Below, piece by piece: positions 44,542 to 54,834 of a DNA stretch of 64,000 nucleotides (positions are counted from its first letter, which is position 1; each line of letters begins with the position of its first letter). The notes under the pieces were generated by a model. The model saw nothing but the letters and a program-made list of their open reading frames with translations, ran no database searches and was not told where the DNA came from. Made by a program: the position numbers and the translations under genes. Source of the stretch: Mermis nigrescens (lineage: Eukaryota; Nematoda; Enoplea; Mermithida; Mermithidae); assembly GCA_036768485.1 (NCBI GenBank), contig JAVLUZ010000142.1, positions 2,541,848 to 2,605,847 on the forward strand, written 5' to 3'.

Positions 44542-45043
44542 CACGTTACTTCGCGAATAAAATCTTGATTGTTGTATTACTTTTTACTATACTATTGCTT
44601 GATTTCAGAAAAACCAATCCACTGAATAGTGCTTCTTACACTCATCGATTTACCACAATTAGCTCATTACTGTCGAAATAATTTATTAATGATTCGTCAA
44701 AGGAGACTTTAATTTTTAGGCATGTTTTTGCTATTTTTTTGTACTTTTTGCCTCATCCGGGCCCACAGAATTTGGTCGCTGCTTATGCATTATACTGAAT
44801 TGAAATTTACACGAAAAATGGGATATACACTTCTTTCAAGACAGTGTTTCGCATTTCTAACTATTGACCGGATAGTCATACCTTTTATTCTGGGGAAGGA
44901 TTTGAACTCGGCTCATCGAGAAACGACGAAAAAATATAGTTTCAGCGCTCTACCATAATTTTTTTGCATTTATTTGCCCTCATGTTCACTATTTGCTCTT
45001 TCCCAGCAGAAATGAATGCACTGTAAAAAATGTTAGTAAAACT

Positions 45044-45191
45044 AACCTGTTAAATGCAGGTTACGACTTGAGAAACCTGTTGCCAACAGGTTACAAAGCA
45101 AGATGTGGTAATGCAGTTTAGGAAACCTGTGCTCAACAGGTTGAAGGAAACCGATGTCATAGCGTTTAAGCTAACCTGTTGGCAACGGGTT
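45044..45191. repeat. Left subterminal repeat array of the CACTA-like element
   Basis: Four copies of a 19-bp dyad, AACCTGTTGCCAACAGGTT and variants, start at 45044, 45074, 45124 and 45173. Each copy is itself an inverted repeat. Such arrays are the usual transposase-binding regions of CACTA elements. Confidence 0.88.
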
Positions 45192-46218
45192 CTACTTACC
45201 GAATGGTAAGCAGGTATAAATTTTTGAAGGTTAACAGAGCATTTGCAAATACTGTAGATTTAAAATGCTCATAACATTCTAATGCATCTTTTCATCGACT
45301 CAATCAATAATTATCTATATCTGCATCGGTCTCTCGCTTCTGTCTAGTGTTACCTAATTACCTAATTGGTAGAAAACCGCCAAAAATTCGCCCGTTTGTC
45401 GGTTTTTATCTATATTTGCCTAAACTTAAGTTATGGGTGGTACTTTGTTAAGGACTTCGTCGATTTTTCAGTTTCCTTTCGGCTTTTCAATTTTTGAGTC
45501 GTCAACAGTGCTTTCTGTCAAGCATGCGTACGTAGCGTATGTGTGTGTGTGTGTGTGGTGTTTTACTAAAATGGCTTGATTTAGCATTCTTTCTAGGACC
45601 TATTTTAGTACCTATTAGGATAGAAAACTTTCTTTTCTAGAACGATTTTTTAAATTCCTGTAAATTACTCATAGTCTATAGTGCCATCGTAAAAGTCTAA
45701 AATTTTATTCGGCACTTCTACAGAATAGTAACCTACGTTGTTAAAAAATCAATAATAATTTACTTTATTTTTATCCTTAGGCTCAGGCTTAGTTTAGTGG
45801 CATTAGCTATTTATGCATTGTTGGCTCTTAAATAGTAGAGGCCATCGCATTAAAAAATGTGACTATTGCAATTATTATTACCATTATCATTGTTGATGAC
45901 GTCATAATCAGTTACTATTCTGTAGAAGTACCTTTTATTCTATCTAGAATCAGCTAAGCCCGAGTTAATGAAAAATAATGCAGAAGACGACTTATGTACC
46001 TGTAGGAATGTCAAAATTGCTTAAGTAAGTCATAAGTAGGTAAGCATTGGTAAAATTGCGAGCTTCCGCAATACTTATTGATCGGACTTTCATAAAAATT
46101 TTTTCGCCTTTCTTTAATGTTTTCCGCACGTTTTGTAAAGAATTTGACTCTTATAACCCATTTTTATCCTTTTCTAAAGGGATCCGTTACCTAATTAATA
46201 AGTATAAGGTTTTGCATT
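45192..46218. other. 5' region of the transposon gene
   Basis: No exon is supported, though an upstream non-coding exon or promoter would be expected here. A (TG)n microsatellite lies at 45540-45557. Confidence 0.45.
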
Positions 46219-47089
46219 ATGCACAGGATGGCTCCAATCGGATTGATTTGCAAAATATGTCACACTGCTGGCATCCATAAACATCGCATGCGAAGTCATT
46301 ATGCAGTTAAACACATGGGCACCAGCAGTTACCCATGCCCAGTCGCTAATTGTGATGCTACGTTTCCAAAATTATATTCTTGTGTGAGACATTTTGCCAG
46401 ACATAAGGCTACTTTTCGTAGCAGCATTTCGCTGATTTGTCCACAATGTCCCAATGATCGTTTCTTAACTGTTAGAGCATTGCTACTACATCTGAGACAA
46501 CTGCACCTTCGACAGAATCACGAAATTGTAGACTGCATTTTTTCTTCATGTACGTTTAAAAGTAACATTATCAGCACATATGCGTCTCATTGTTCGCGTA
46601 ATCATAGCCTTGGCGGAAGCGTTGTCCTAGAAGATATTAAAAGTAGATTTACGAATAGGGATAGCGTGACTGATTCGGTTAATGCGCATAACCTGAATGC
46701 TTCTGATATTTCTGACCTAAGTTTTGATGATACGGTTACTGGAACTTTTGTAGAAGAAAGCCAGAAACATGAATTTGGCTTTGAGGCAGATGTTGCACTA
46801 TTCTTTTTGAAAATGCAAGTTATTTGGCATGTCCCAGAATCGAGCATTCAGGACATTTTTAGTACATTTGTCGAACTTCACCAAACGTCTAATCAGTTGG
46901 GCCAAACTATGTTGTCCAGTGGTGCTCTAAGTCAAAATGGGATAGCTGATATTTCAACTAATGAATCTGAGAGTTTTATTCAGCAGAATGGCGACCATTT
47001 GACAGGTATCCTGCATCACGGCAGACCTCTGTGTTCAGCTTACCGTCGAAAACAGTACTTCACTAGGAAAATGCCTCATGTTGCACCAG
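46219..47089 (+). CDS. Transposase-like gene exon 1: four C2H2 zinc fingers plus helical domain
   Basis: From the ATG at 46219 the first about 115 residues hold four zinc-finger-like motifs: CKICHTAG...H/H, CPVANCDATF...HFARH, CPQCPNDRF...HLRQLH and CIFSSCTF...HCSRNH. After an acidic/polar linker comes ALFFLKMQVIWHVPESSI, a helical motif I associate with a multi-copy family of uncharacterised animal proteins. The exon ends in phase 1 at GCACCAG|GTACCG (47090). Without splicing the frame would stop at 47121. The fingers probably bind the element's own DNA ends. Only methionine choice and family memory support the start. Confidence 0.72.
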
Positions 47090-47740
47090 GTACCGAAGTA
47101 AAACAAACTGCATATGCATAAATGCACGAGAACAGTTTGTTGAGAATGTGGGTTTTATAAAATTGACAAACTTCAAAGATAAATTCTTTTCAACTTTCAA
47201 GTATTTCGAAAAGAACAAAAATGGAAGGTAGAAGCAAAATCATTTATTACGTTTCTTACAGGGAAGGTAGTAAATATCATACATGCACATAGGCAGGGGT
47301 GAGGGGGTATTACTCCCACAGAAAGGTTTAAAAGTTAGGTACTGTCGAGCAGTTTGAGCCACAAATAGTGCGTTCTCGAGCGGTTTCGACGTAAAAATGA
47401 TCAAAAACGCAACTTACTGGATTTTAACCCCTCGTGACCCTAAAATTTCGATTTTAACCCTCCTTGGCCAACCTGACCTTGTTCATCTGTGGTACCTACC
47501 TATTGTAATCAGGAAAATTTAAAAAATTCCCAAAGATTGAAAGAAGTGGGTCTGCGAATTTTAGTTTACTTTTAGCGTTATAATCATACATGCAACAGAA
47601 GGGATGTGGGATTCCCAACCAAAGTTGGTCACCTTCCCACCCCCCTTCCCCGATTTTTGGAAAAAAAATTGTATTCTTCGGTCGTTTTAGGAATTTTAGG
47701 TTCGTTGAGGGTCGATTTTCCCCAACCCACCCACCCCCTT

Positions 47741-48142
47741 GCACAAGGTCAGAGTCGGCAGGGGGGTGAAATCCCGAAAATCCAAAACAGTAAATGTAAC
47801 GTTCACGTTTTTTTGCTGTTTTAGCGATGAAAATGGTCAAAATAGCCTATAAAACGTTTTTCAGGGTAATATCGCATTTTAAAAGTATTTTTAATCCATT
47901 TTGACTTTATTATATCACTTTCAGCACTAAAAAATGCAAAAATTTATCAATTTTGGGCGCTTTTTGAGTAAAAAGTACTTAGAATTACTAACGCCGGAAA
48001 ATTTTGACATTTTTACGGCTTTTGACCTCAAAAATTTTGCAAAAAAACGTTTCATCAGCTCAAAATAGCCGGACAGTACCTGTCTGGCTAACCCTTCAGG
48101 GGGTAATACCCCCTCACCTCCTATGTGCATATGTGCCCCCTA
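47741..48142 (+). repeat. Family B dispersed repeat, most complete copy
   Basis: Runs from CACAAGGTCAGAGTCGGCAG through GGGCGCTTTTTGAGTAAAAA and CCGGACAGTACCTGTCTGGC to GGGGGTAATACCCCCTCACC. Related copies at 21.5-23.5 and 25.6-27.1 kb are each broken by another transposon, and a partial one lies at 52025-52175. The GACAGTACCTGTC palindrome is a constant landmark. The class is unknown. Confidence 0.7.
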
Positions 48143-48655
48143 CCTCTCAAAATGGTTGGGGACCCCCACCCAAAATCATGAACCATTAGGTATATGGTCC
48201 GAATGTCCTGCCCGTGCGCTGTGATGCTTTTTAATTCGATTAAATATGAATGAAGCAGATTTATTTTCTATGGCGGAGGTATATTTGCAGTTAACAAAAT
48301 AATGTAATATCATAGATGCACACGGCCAAAGGTTCTGGGATGGGGGTGAATCGGGTTTCCTTGAAGGGGGGGGGTAAATGAGTAATTTTTTACCTATTTA
48401 ATGCTAAATTTTGACAAATTTGATAGTTAATTCGTTTTACTTCATTCTTCATGAATATTTGTAGTTAAATTTGCATGAAAACAGTAGGGCGATTAAAGGA
48501 CCTGCAACATAAAAAATATGCAAAATCATGGAAGATATTTGTCTAAATGGATAAATTGGACTGTCTACTGCTCGAATAGTTAGTGTGTGTAACTGAAAGT
48601 ATGCTGATAGAATCATATATGCTAATGTCTTAAAAATTTGGGAAAGGGTCGCCAG

Positions 48656-48920
48656 CATACGTGGGCAGCATGAAAATTCTGGGGGGGTGTGCAAGATTTT
48701 TTGAAGGTCGAAAAATGGCCTTAAAAATGGTGGTATGGCGATAAAAACACCATTTTTCGACGTTTCTCATCAAGCACTATCCATTGGCATAAAAAAATTG
48801 CGAAAAAAACAAAAAAAAATTTCAAAAATTGAATTCTGGGGGGGGGGGGTATTTTGATTTCTGGGGGGTATTTTGGTTTGGGGGGGTGCATACCCCCTGT
48901 CGACCCCACGCCCAGGTGTG
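48656..48920 (+). mobile_element. MITE family A copy with perfect 8-bp duplication
   Basis: Flanked by GTCGCCAG at 48648-48655 and 48921-48928. Full length, 265 bp; starts CATACGTGGGCAGC and ends CGCCCAGGTGTG. Inserted in intron 1 of the transposon gene. Confidence 0.92.
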
Positions 48921-49330
48921 GTCGCCAGCCATTTTTAGGGGGGGGGGGGGGTAAATGACCTCCAATTTTTGGCCAAAACGGTAAAAAAAACACGTGAAAC
49001 CTGCCAAAAAATTTGATTTTTTTTTAAATCGGGAAGGGTTAAAAATTTTCTGGCTTTGGGGGATGGAGGGACATCCGACTTTGGGTGGGAGATCCCCATC
49101 ATCCCCATCCTCTTTGTTGCATGTATGGTTAGACATCATTTAACGCTGTTTGCTGTTTTTGTTAAATCAGTACCTACCTACTCATTTCGTTTTTATTATT
49201 CAGTCTGATTTGCAGATGCAGTTTAGTTTTGCATAGTTCGGGTTAGCTTGAGAAATATTCCTTGTTAAAAAGTGGGTATTAAAAATGAGCTGCATTGTCT
49301 GTTTTTATATGATCAAAAATTTATCTTTAG

Positions 49331-49450
49331 AAGAAATCATCATCAGATCGTCATTGAGCAGGAAATATTCCATAGCATACGTGCCTATCTTAAAGGATCT
49401 TGCAATGCTTTTGAAGAAACGGTCGGTTTTGGATGAATTTGTTGAACCAA
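49331..49450 (+). CDS. Transposase-like gene exon 2
   Basis: Two bases complete the phase-1 codon left by exon 1 (G+AA, Glu). The frame then reads EIIIRSSLSRKYSIAYVP and ILKDLAMLLKKRSVLDEF, ending GAACCAA|GTACGC in phase 1. The YVPIL...L..LL motif is the expected next block of the same uncharacterised family. The exact phase match across a 2.2-kb intron supports a single gene. Confidence 0.68.
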
Positions 49451-49826
49451 GTACGCAGAATTTACGTTCAAACGTGGGTGCATTGGCGTGCGCAGGGGTC
49501 GAGGAGGGCTATCCCGTTAGAATAGATTCACAAAGTCAGGGGAGGGGCTAAATCCGAGTTTTATAAAGAGAAAATGATTAACAACCAGATATGCATAACA
49601 ACCTTTACAAATAACAATCTCATTATAGTGCAAAGCATGCAAATGATTTGCTAGTTTCTTCTGTATGCATTTCACTTAAAATTTAAGGTACTGTAAATAA
49701 ATAATCTTCGGTCATTGCTCTGAACTGGTACATGAAACAGACTGGAATTGCATTAGATGCATATATAACTATGCTATTAACAAGAATATTGCTTTTAACT
49801 TATGAATGTAACGAGTTAAATTTCAG

Positions 49827-50006
49827 GAACGTCGCCTAATGTGTATGAAGACTTTGGTCACGGTCTGAACAGCAAGTGTATCAAATTTAGAACGAATGAT
49901 CCTTACAATATCGTCCGGTATCTTTATTACGACGACTGGACTGCCACAAACCCAATAGGCATATACGCTAAACGACGCAAGATATGTGCATTTTATTACA
50001 CAATTG
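49827..50006 (+). CDS. Transposase-like gene exon 3
   Basis: Acceptor AAATTTCAG ends at 49826 and the exon enters in phase 1. It encodes VYEDFGHGLNSKCIKF and then IVRYLYYDDWTATNPIG and KRRKICAFYYTIG, ending at a phase-1 donor G|GTATAT (50007). The pattern LYYDD..TNP.G.....K...FYYT.G is the conserved core of the family as I remember it, probably the start of the catalytic region. The following block, expected to hold further catalytic acidic residues, cannot be found before 51254. Confidence 0.68.
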
Positions 50007-50319
50007 GTATATAAGTGTCTTGTAGCATATTGAAAAAAATTTGTCCATGGATTCTTTTTTGTCTATTGTAAACAGAATGGACAAATTTGTCTGACTTGGT
50101 ATCACAGGCATACCTAGGGGTAGGGGAAAATGAGAATTTGAGGAGTGAAACCAAAAATTTGTTTATAATGCCTTGTTTGGACTCAAAAGGATGAATATGC
50201 GCTAAAATCGCAGCTTTTGTGGCGATCTTTCTTTCTAGAACAATAAACTAGTATAGAGAAATATTAAACAATTTAAAAAATTGAGTAAATTGACATAAAT
50301 ATAGTTCAAAAAGATTACT

Positions 50320-50507
50320 ACCCCCCCCCAGAATTCAATTTTTGTAAAATTTTTTTTTGCTTTTTTTCGCGATTTTTTGATGCCAATGGATAGTGCTCGA
50401 TGAGAAACGTCGAAAAATGGTGTTTTTCTCGCCATACCACCACTTTTAAGACTAGTTTTTTTACCTTTGAAAATTTTCCACCCCCCCCCCCCCCCAGAAT
50501 TTCAGCA
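50320..50507 (-). mobile_element. MITE family A, partial
   Basis: Contains GTGCTCGATGAGAAACGTCG and CGCCATACCACCACTTTTAA; both ends are truncated or degraded. It lies in the interval where the missing exon would be expected. Confidence 0.7.
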
Positions 50508-50825
50508 TAGATTTCTTTGCATTTTTGAACATAACTTTTAATTATTTTTGATGTTCGATGTCAAATGCTACAACAAATACATAGGAAATTGAGCAATAAA
50601 TAAAGTACCTAACCATCCTTCTGCCTACATTTTATAAATTTTAAGTTAGATTCAAGAAATTTAATGATTTTTTCTGCAGAAAAGTTTTTTGTGTCAAAAA
50701 TAGTGTCAAAAGTGATTTTGAGTAAAAAAGTGGGCAATCTTGAATAAAAAAATTTTTCTTTTTGTTATTTTTTTTATTCGCATAAGTAGTAACAATGAGA
50801 TTTCACTAAACTTTGCAGATATTAC

Positions 50826-51212
50826 CATACATGCACAGCATGGGAATTCTGGGGGGGTGAAAACATGAAGTGCCTTTTTTGGGCCCAAAAATGGGTAGGT
50901 ACGCGTTAAAAAACATCGTTTTTCAGCGTTTCTGACGATGCTCTATCTTTCTAAAGCATATAAAAATTCGGAAAAAAATCAAAAAAAGTCGATAAAATTG
51001 AACAAAACATAGTGAAAACATGAGTATAATGGCGCGAAGCGCCGAAAATTTGACATTTTTGGAAAGCCAATAGATAGCTAAAAACGCTGTAAAAGCACCT
51101 TTTACAGCGAATTTTTAGAAAATTTTTGGGAACCTTCGAAAAATCGCGGATTCTGGGGGGGGGTGAAAATTTTTCTGGGGGGGTGAAACCTCCCCCCCCA
51201 AGATCATGTATG
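50826..51212 (+). mobile_element. MITE family D copy with 8-bp duplication
   Basis: The ends CATACATGCACAGCATGG and (reverse complement) CATACATGATCTTGG form a TIR. The flanks GATATTAC (50818-50825) and GATATAAC (51213-51220) match at 7 of 8. It includes GGCGCGAAGCGCC and GCGTTTCTGACGATGCTC. Other family D relics lie at 29375-29680, 32400-32720, 36190-36540, 37826-38190 and 38778-39120. Confidence 0.82.
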
Positions 51213-51253
51213 GATATAACTGCTTGTATTTCTCTCTCTCTCTCTCTGTTAAG

Positions 51254-51527
51254 GATGACAGAATATCGGCCAATGACTTTGAGCGGCGAAACGTTGATAA
51301 GTATACTTAATTTAATAAATTCTGATGCTGTGAGTTGGTCAATTTATGGACTAAAGGGAAATTCTGCATTGAACGACATATCCTTGAATCACTTAACTCG
51401 TCTGCTGCCACCTGACATAACGCATGACTTTGGCGAAGGCATCATTCCATATGAACTGCAGCTCGCATTAAGATCATTCATTGTTGATAAAAAGTATTTC
51501 AGCTTTGAGTATTTGCAGACCATTTTT
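51254..51527 (+). CDS. Transposase-like gene, central exon, broken at its 3' side
   Basis: Follows a (CT)n pyrimidine tract and AAG acceptor (to 51253). It encodes SVSWSIYG-type sequence: WSIYGLKGNSALNDISL, LLPPDITHDFGEGIIPYE and VDKKYFSFEYLQTIF. The PPDI.HD..EG.IPYE motif is a strong landmark of the family and contains likely catalytic acidic residues (Asp/Glu). The frame ends abruptly at TAA where a family A MITE begins (about 51528), so the exon is either truncated by that insertion or spliced just before it. Its entry phase differs from exon 3's exit phase, in keeping with at least one lost exon between. Confidence 0.65.
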
Positions 51528-51703
51528 TAACGTTCCTCGTCAAGCTCTATCTATGTATTTGCATCAAAAAATCGCGAAAAAAGCAAAAAAAAACATTTTA
51601 AAAATTGAATTCTGGGCGGTATTGATGCGTATTTTGGTTTTAATGTTGGGTATTTGGAATTCCGGAGGGTGCATATCCCCTAAACCCCCTATGCCCAGGT
51701 ATG
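51528..51703 (+). mobile_element. MITE family A, 5'-truncated, abutting the transposase exon
   Basis: Starts within the family core (CGTTCCTCGTCAAGCTCTAT) and ends CCCAGGTATG, directly followed by GTCGACAC and a family E element. Confidence 0.75.
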
Positions 51704-51711
51704 GTCGACAC

Positions 51712-51994
51712 CAGACATGCACGTGGGCGGTTTGGGGGGTCCTGACCCCCCCAGAATGGAAAAATGGAAAATTTTGTGGGGAAAATGAGGCAAAATGAAG
51801 GCCAAAAATGGATGAAAATTGAAAAATTTCTTTAAAAGTGCTTCAAATTGACCAGAAACTGTGTAATAACGTAGTTTTAACGCTATTTTAGCGCTTATAC
51901 CAATTTTTGAGGTCATTTTGGCCCAAAAAAGCTCAATTTTTGACCCCCCCCCAGATCGGCTGACCCCCCAGATCGGCCATGCTGTGCACCTATG
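51712..51994 (+). mobile_element. MITE family E copy with perfect 8-bp duplication
   Basis: Flanked by GTCGACAC at 51704-51711 and 51995-52002. It starts CAGACATGCACGTGGGCGG and ends GCTGTGCACCTATG, so its ends resemble families A and C, but its interior (ATGGAAAATTTTGTGGGGAA, ACCAGAAACTGTGTAATAAC) is distinct. Confidence 0.88.
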
Positions 51995-52304
51995 GTCGAC
52001 ACTCGACAGGAGGAGTTGATTTTTAAGTTATTTTACACACTTTCGGACGCTTTCTTAGTAAGTATGGTGCTAAATTATTAATCCGACGAACTTTTGTCCT
52101 CAGAAATGAAGCAAAAATGTGCTCTTAGCTGAAAATCGCCTGACAGTACCTGTCTGATCTGACCCTTTAGTATGTAATAACAAATTATTTGCCTGTGTAA
52201 CTAAACACTTTATATACTTTATAACATTTGGTCTTATTTTCCTAATTCACGCATTCTAAACTCATAGAATTCGCGTCAAAATCTTGTTAATTATTTTCCA
52301 TCAG

Positions 52305-52412
52305 AATTTCGGTGATTTATCGAAAAAGGATACCATCGAGTTACGTGATTTAGCTGTCAAAGCAATACCAGCCTTGCTGTTTGAAGCGCCTTCGTTCCTG
52401 CGGTATTTCGAT
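52305..52412 (+). CDS. Transposase-like gene, penultimate exon
   Basis: Acceptor TATTTTCCATCAG ends at 52304 and donor TTCGAT|GTAAGC follows at 52413; both are phase 0 (36 codons). It encodes KKDTIELRDLAVKAIPAL and LFEAPSFLRYFD. An IPALL.E.PSFLRYF-type helix pair fits the C-terminal part of the family. The frame joins cleanly to the next exon. Confidence 0.65.
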
Positions 52413-52829
52413 GTAAGCTGCTGTCATAGTTCATTTAATTATATGCTTAATTTTTTCATTAGGTATGTAGCTAAAGTGACCAGAGATTTTCCATTTTTAC
52501 TATTAACCCCATTTATTTAGAAAGTATTTTATCGTGGACGAAGACTGAAGCATCTCTTGATTTCGACTCTTACGATCAGAAAGGTGTTAAGCAATGACTG
52601 AATAAGATTTATTGCATAACACAGTTACTTCTAAGTGTCTGTATGCATTTTCAGGTGTGATGAACATGAAATCCTTAAAAAAAGCAGATTTTCAAGAAGG
52701 ATTAAAGTAAATTCGAATATTTTCTGGATTTCTTACGATTTTTGATGAAGCAGGATTAGAAAAATGTTAGAAAGTCGTTTTTAACTTACATCCATCACAT
52801 CGATCTTTTCTTGCTGCACTGAGCACAAC

Positions 52830-53249
52830 CATAGGTGGACAACAGCACCAAAATTCTGGGAGGTGCAAGACTTTTTAAAGGTAAAAAAATGGTCTTAAAA
52901 ACCATGGTATGGCGAAAAACACCATTTTTCGACGTTTCTCATAGAGCACTATTCATTGGCATGAAAAAATCGCGAAAAAAATTTTTCACAAATTACGTAG
53001 ATACCATGGGTGAGCGGGCAGTGCCAAAATTCTGGGGGTGCAAGTTTTTTAAAGGTCAAAAAATGGTTTTAAAAATGATGATACCTATGGCAAAAAAAGC
53101 CACTTTTCGATGTTTCTCATCCAGTACTATCCATTGGCATCAAAAAATCGCGAAAAAACAAAAACCTTTCAAAAATTGAATTTTGGGGGTATTCTGGTTT
53201 TCATGTTGGGTATTTGGCCTTCTGGGGGTGACCCCCATGCCCACGTGTG
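52830..53249 (+). mobile_element. Two family A MITE copies, the first truncated
   Basis: The first copy begins CATAGGTGGAC at 52830 and breaks off near 52985. The second, 53005-53249, runs from CATGGGTGAGCGGGCAGTGC to GCCCACGTGTG, flanked by GTAGATAC (52997-53004) and ATGGATAC (53250-53257), 6 of 8 matching. Confidence 0.78.
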
Positions 53250-53604
53250 ATGGATACTTATTAAAATAGCGATAAGGGCAAGGCTGCATTAGTTGACAAT
53301 TTTTTGTCAATGTTAAGGCTTTTACTCGAACATTGCAATTTTATTTTGTGTTAAACACCTTACCAAGTTACCCTTTCCCTCAATATCTTCACCTTTATTA
53401 TTCTGATAGTTTGACTACACGTAGACTTGGAGATCAGACACGCACATGTGGTGGTTTGGGGTCTCTAGGCCCACAGATTGGGAAAATTAGAAATTTTCTG
53501 GGCAAAATGAAACAAAACGAAGGCCAAGAAATTGATTAAAAATGAAAATTTTCTTCGAAAGTGCTTGTAATTGACGAGAAACTGTTTAAAGGCATAGTTC
53601 TAAC

Positions 53605-53730
53605 CATACATGGGCAGCGACCAAATTCTGGGGGGGTCCGATGGAGCAAAAATGCTAAAAATAGCACCAAAAATCCAATTTTGGGGTCTATCGATTTTGG
53701 GGGGTCCAGTCCAGACCCCCTCCCTACGCC
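53605..53730 (+). mobile_element. MITE family C copy
   Basis: Starts CATACATGGGCAGCGACC and ends CCTACGCCCAT region. The flanking octamers GTTCTAAC and CATCTAAC match at 6 of 8. A degraded family E piece (53432-53590) lies just upstream. Confidence 0.65.
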
Positions 53731-53848
53731 CATCTAACCCCTGGTCCCCTTCAGATCGGCCGTGGTTTGCATCTCTGATGGAGGGAGACGCTCATAATCC
53801 TTGAAAAGCGCAGAATTAAATTTATATTTTGTTTGTTTTTGCTTGAAG

Positions 53849-54199
53849 GAAGGAGTCGACCTAGCGGATATAATGCCAAAGGACGATGATGGCGACGTAA
53901 ACGCTTTTGTTGCGCTCATTGGACTACCAGGTGACCGGCACCTGAAAGTAATTGTGGCCGAACGTAGCTTGCTTCTCGAATACATTGAGACGCTGAATGA
54001 AGCCGTGATGTATATGTTAGCGTATCACTATGTACTTAATCTTGAATATTCTTCACCATTATCATTTGAATTTATGCAACGTGCGATTCTGCGTATAGGC
54101 TTGTTTGATAAAAACCGAATAGAAAGGTGGCTACTTTGTTACGAATTGTCGGAGTTGATATGTGATGCGTTTAACCATAGGTACTCTCAATCGTTTTAA
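53849..54199 (+). CDS. Transposase-like gene, last exon
   Basis: Acceptor GTTTTTGCTTGAAG ends at 53848; phase 0 as required by the previous exon. It encodes GVDLADIMPKDDDGDVN, AFVALIGLPGDRHLKVIV and YMLAYHYVLNLEYSS plus FEFMQRAILRIG, followed by a polar C-terminus and TAA at 54197-54199. The AYHY.LN.EYSS...F...Q...L.IG block is the end of the family as I recall it. AATAAA follows at 54349-54354. A minus-strand frame opposite is a shadow. Confidence 0.7.
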   Translation, partial: EGVDLADIMPKDDDGDVNAFVALIGLPGDRHLKVIVAERSLLLEYIETLNEAVMYMLAYHYVLNLEYSSPLSFEFMQRAILRIGLFDKNRIERWLLCYELSELICDAFNHRYSQSF

Positions 54200-54348
54200 T
54201 TGCTCAAGTTATGAATTTTTACGGAGTCGAGCTTTGATTTAACTTGCGCCTTGCTTTTATCCTCGAGTTTTTCTCGTCATTCTTTAGTGTTTTTTGTGCA
54301 ATAATGTCAGTTTTATCCGACTGATCTGTTGTTCTTTATGACTGCTAA

Positions 54349-54354
54349 AATAAA
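54349..54354 (+). promoter_or_regulatory. Candidate polyadenylation signal of the transposon gene
   Basis: AATAAA, 150 bases after the stop and before the right subterminal array, the expected position for the element's own transcript end. Confidence 0.6.
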
Positions 54355-54419
54355 TGTACAATTATGTCTGTACCCATAATCGGAAAACTTACTGACGGCT
54401 TTGTATGTGTGTAAAGCTA

Positions 54420-54834
54420 ACAGAATTCTGGTTGAAACTCGTTGATAAGCCACTTTCTACTGAGAGGTAGTACCAAAATGAAATTCGAAAAGCTCGTCCA
54501 GATAAAAAGTTGCAGGTTGGTAAAACCAGTTGACAGTAAGTACGTAAAGCTAGTAGGGAACAGGTGTGTGAAGCCCTCTAATATCAGGTTGGTAAAACCT
54601 GTTAGCATTAGATCCATATAATCTGAAAAGGATAGGTTTAGCTAACCCGTTAATTGCTGGTTTATATAACCTGTTTACAATAAGTGAGGAAAACTGCAAA
54701 GAACGGGTTTAACAAACCCGTTGACTACGGGTTGGGAGAAATTGTTGAAAACAGGTTGACAAAACCTGCAACCAACGGGTTGGCTGAATTAGTTATCATC
54801 GGTGCAATTTTGGTAATCTGTTGCCAACGGGTTT
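54420..54834. repeat. Right subterminal repeat array of the CACTA-like element
   Basis: About ten variants of the (A/G)ACCYGTT...AACRGGTT dyad, such as GGTTGGTAAAACCTGTT, GGGTTTAACAAACCCGTT and TGTTGCCAACGGGTT, spaced roughly 30-50 bp. It is richer in CCCGTT variants than the left array. The minus-strand open frame here is repeat-derived. Confidence 0.85.

Larger units (their letters stand above)
47090..49330. other. Intron 1 of the transposon gene, repeat-filled
   Basis: Contains an inverted family B fragment (47279-47430), an intact family B block (47741-48142) and a family A MITE (48656-48920), then further C-rich MITE relics to 49110. Acceptor TTTATCTTTAG ends at 49330. Confidence 0.6.

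Noticed and set aside
46047..46280. Extra upstream exon of the zinc-finger gene
   Set aside because: It overlaps the zinc-finger frame in another phase and shows no family motif or splice donor.
54417..54617. Minus-strand frame with repeated GFTNL/GFTHL motifs
   Set aside because: It is the translation of the right subterminal repeat array of the CACTA-like element.
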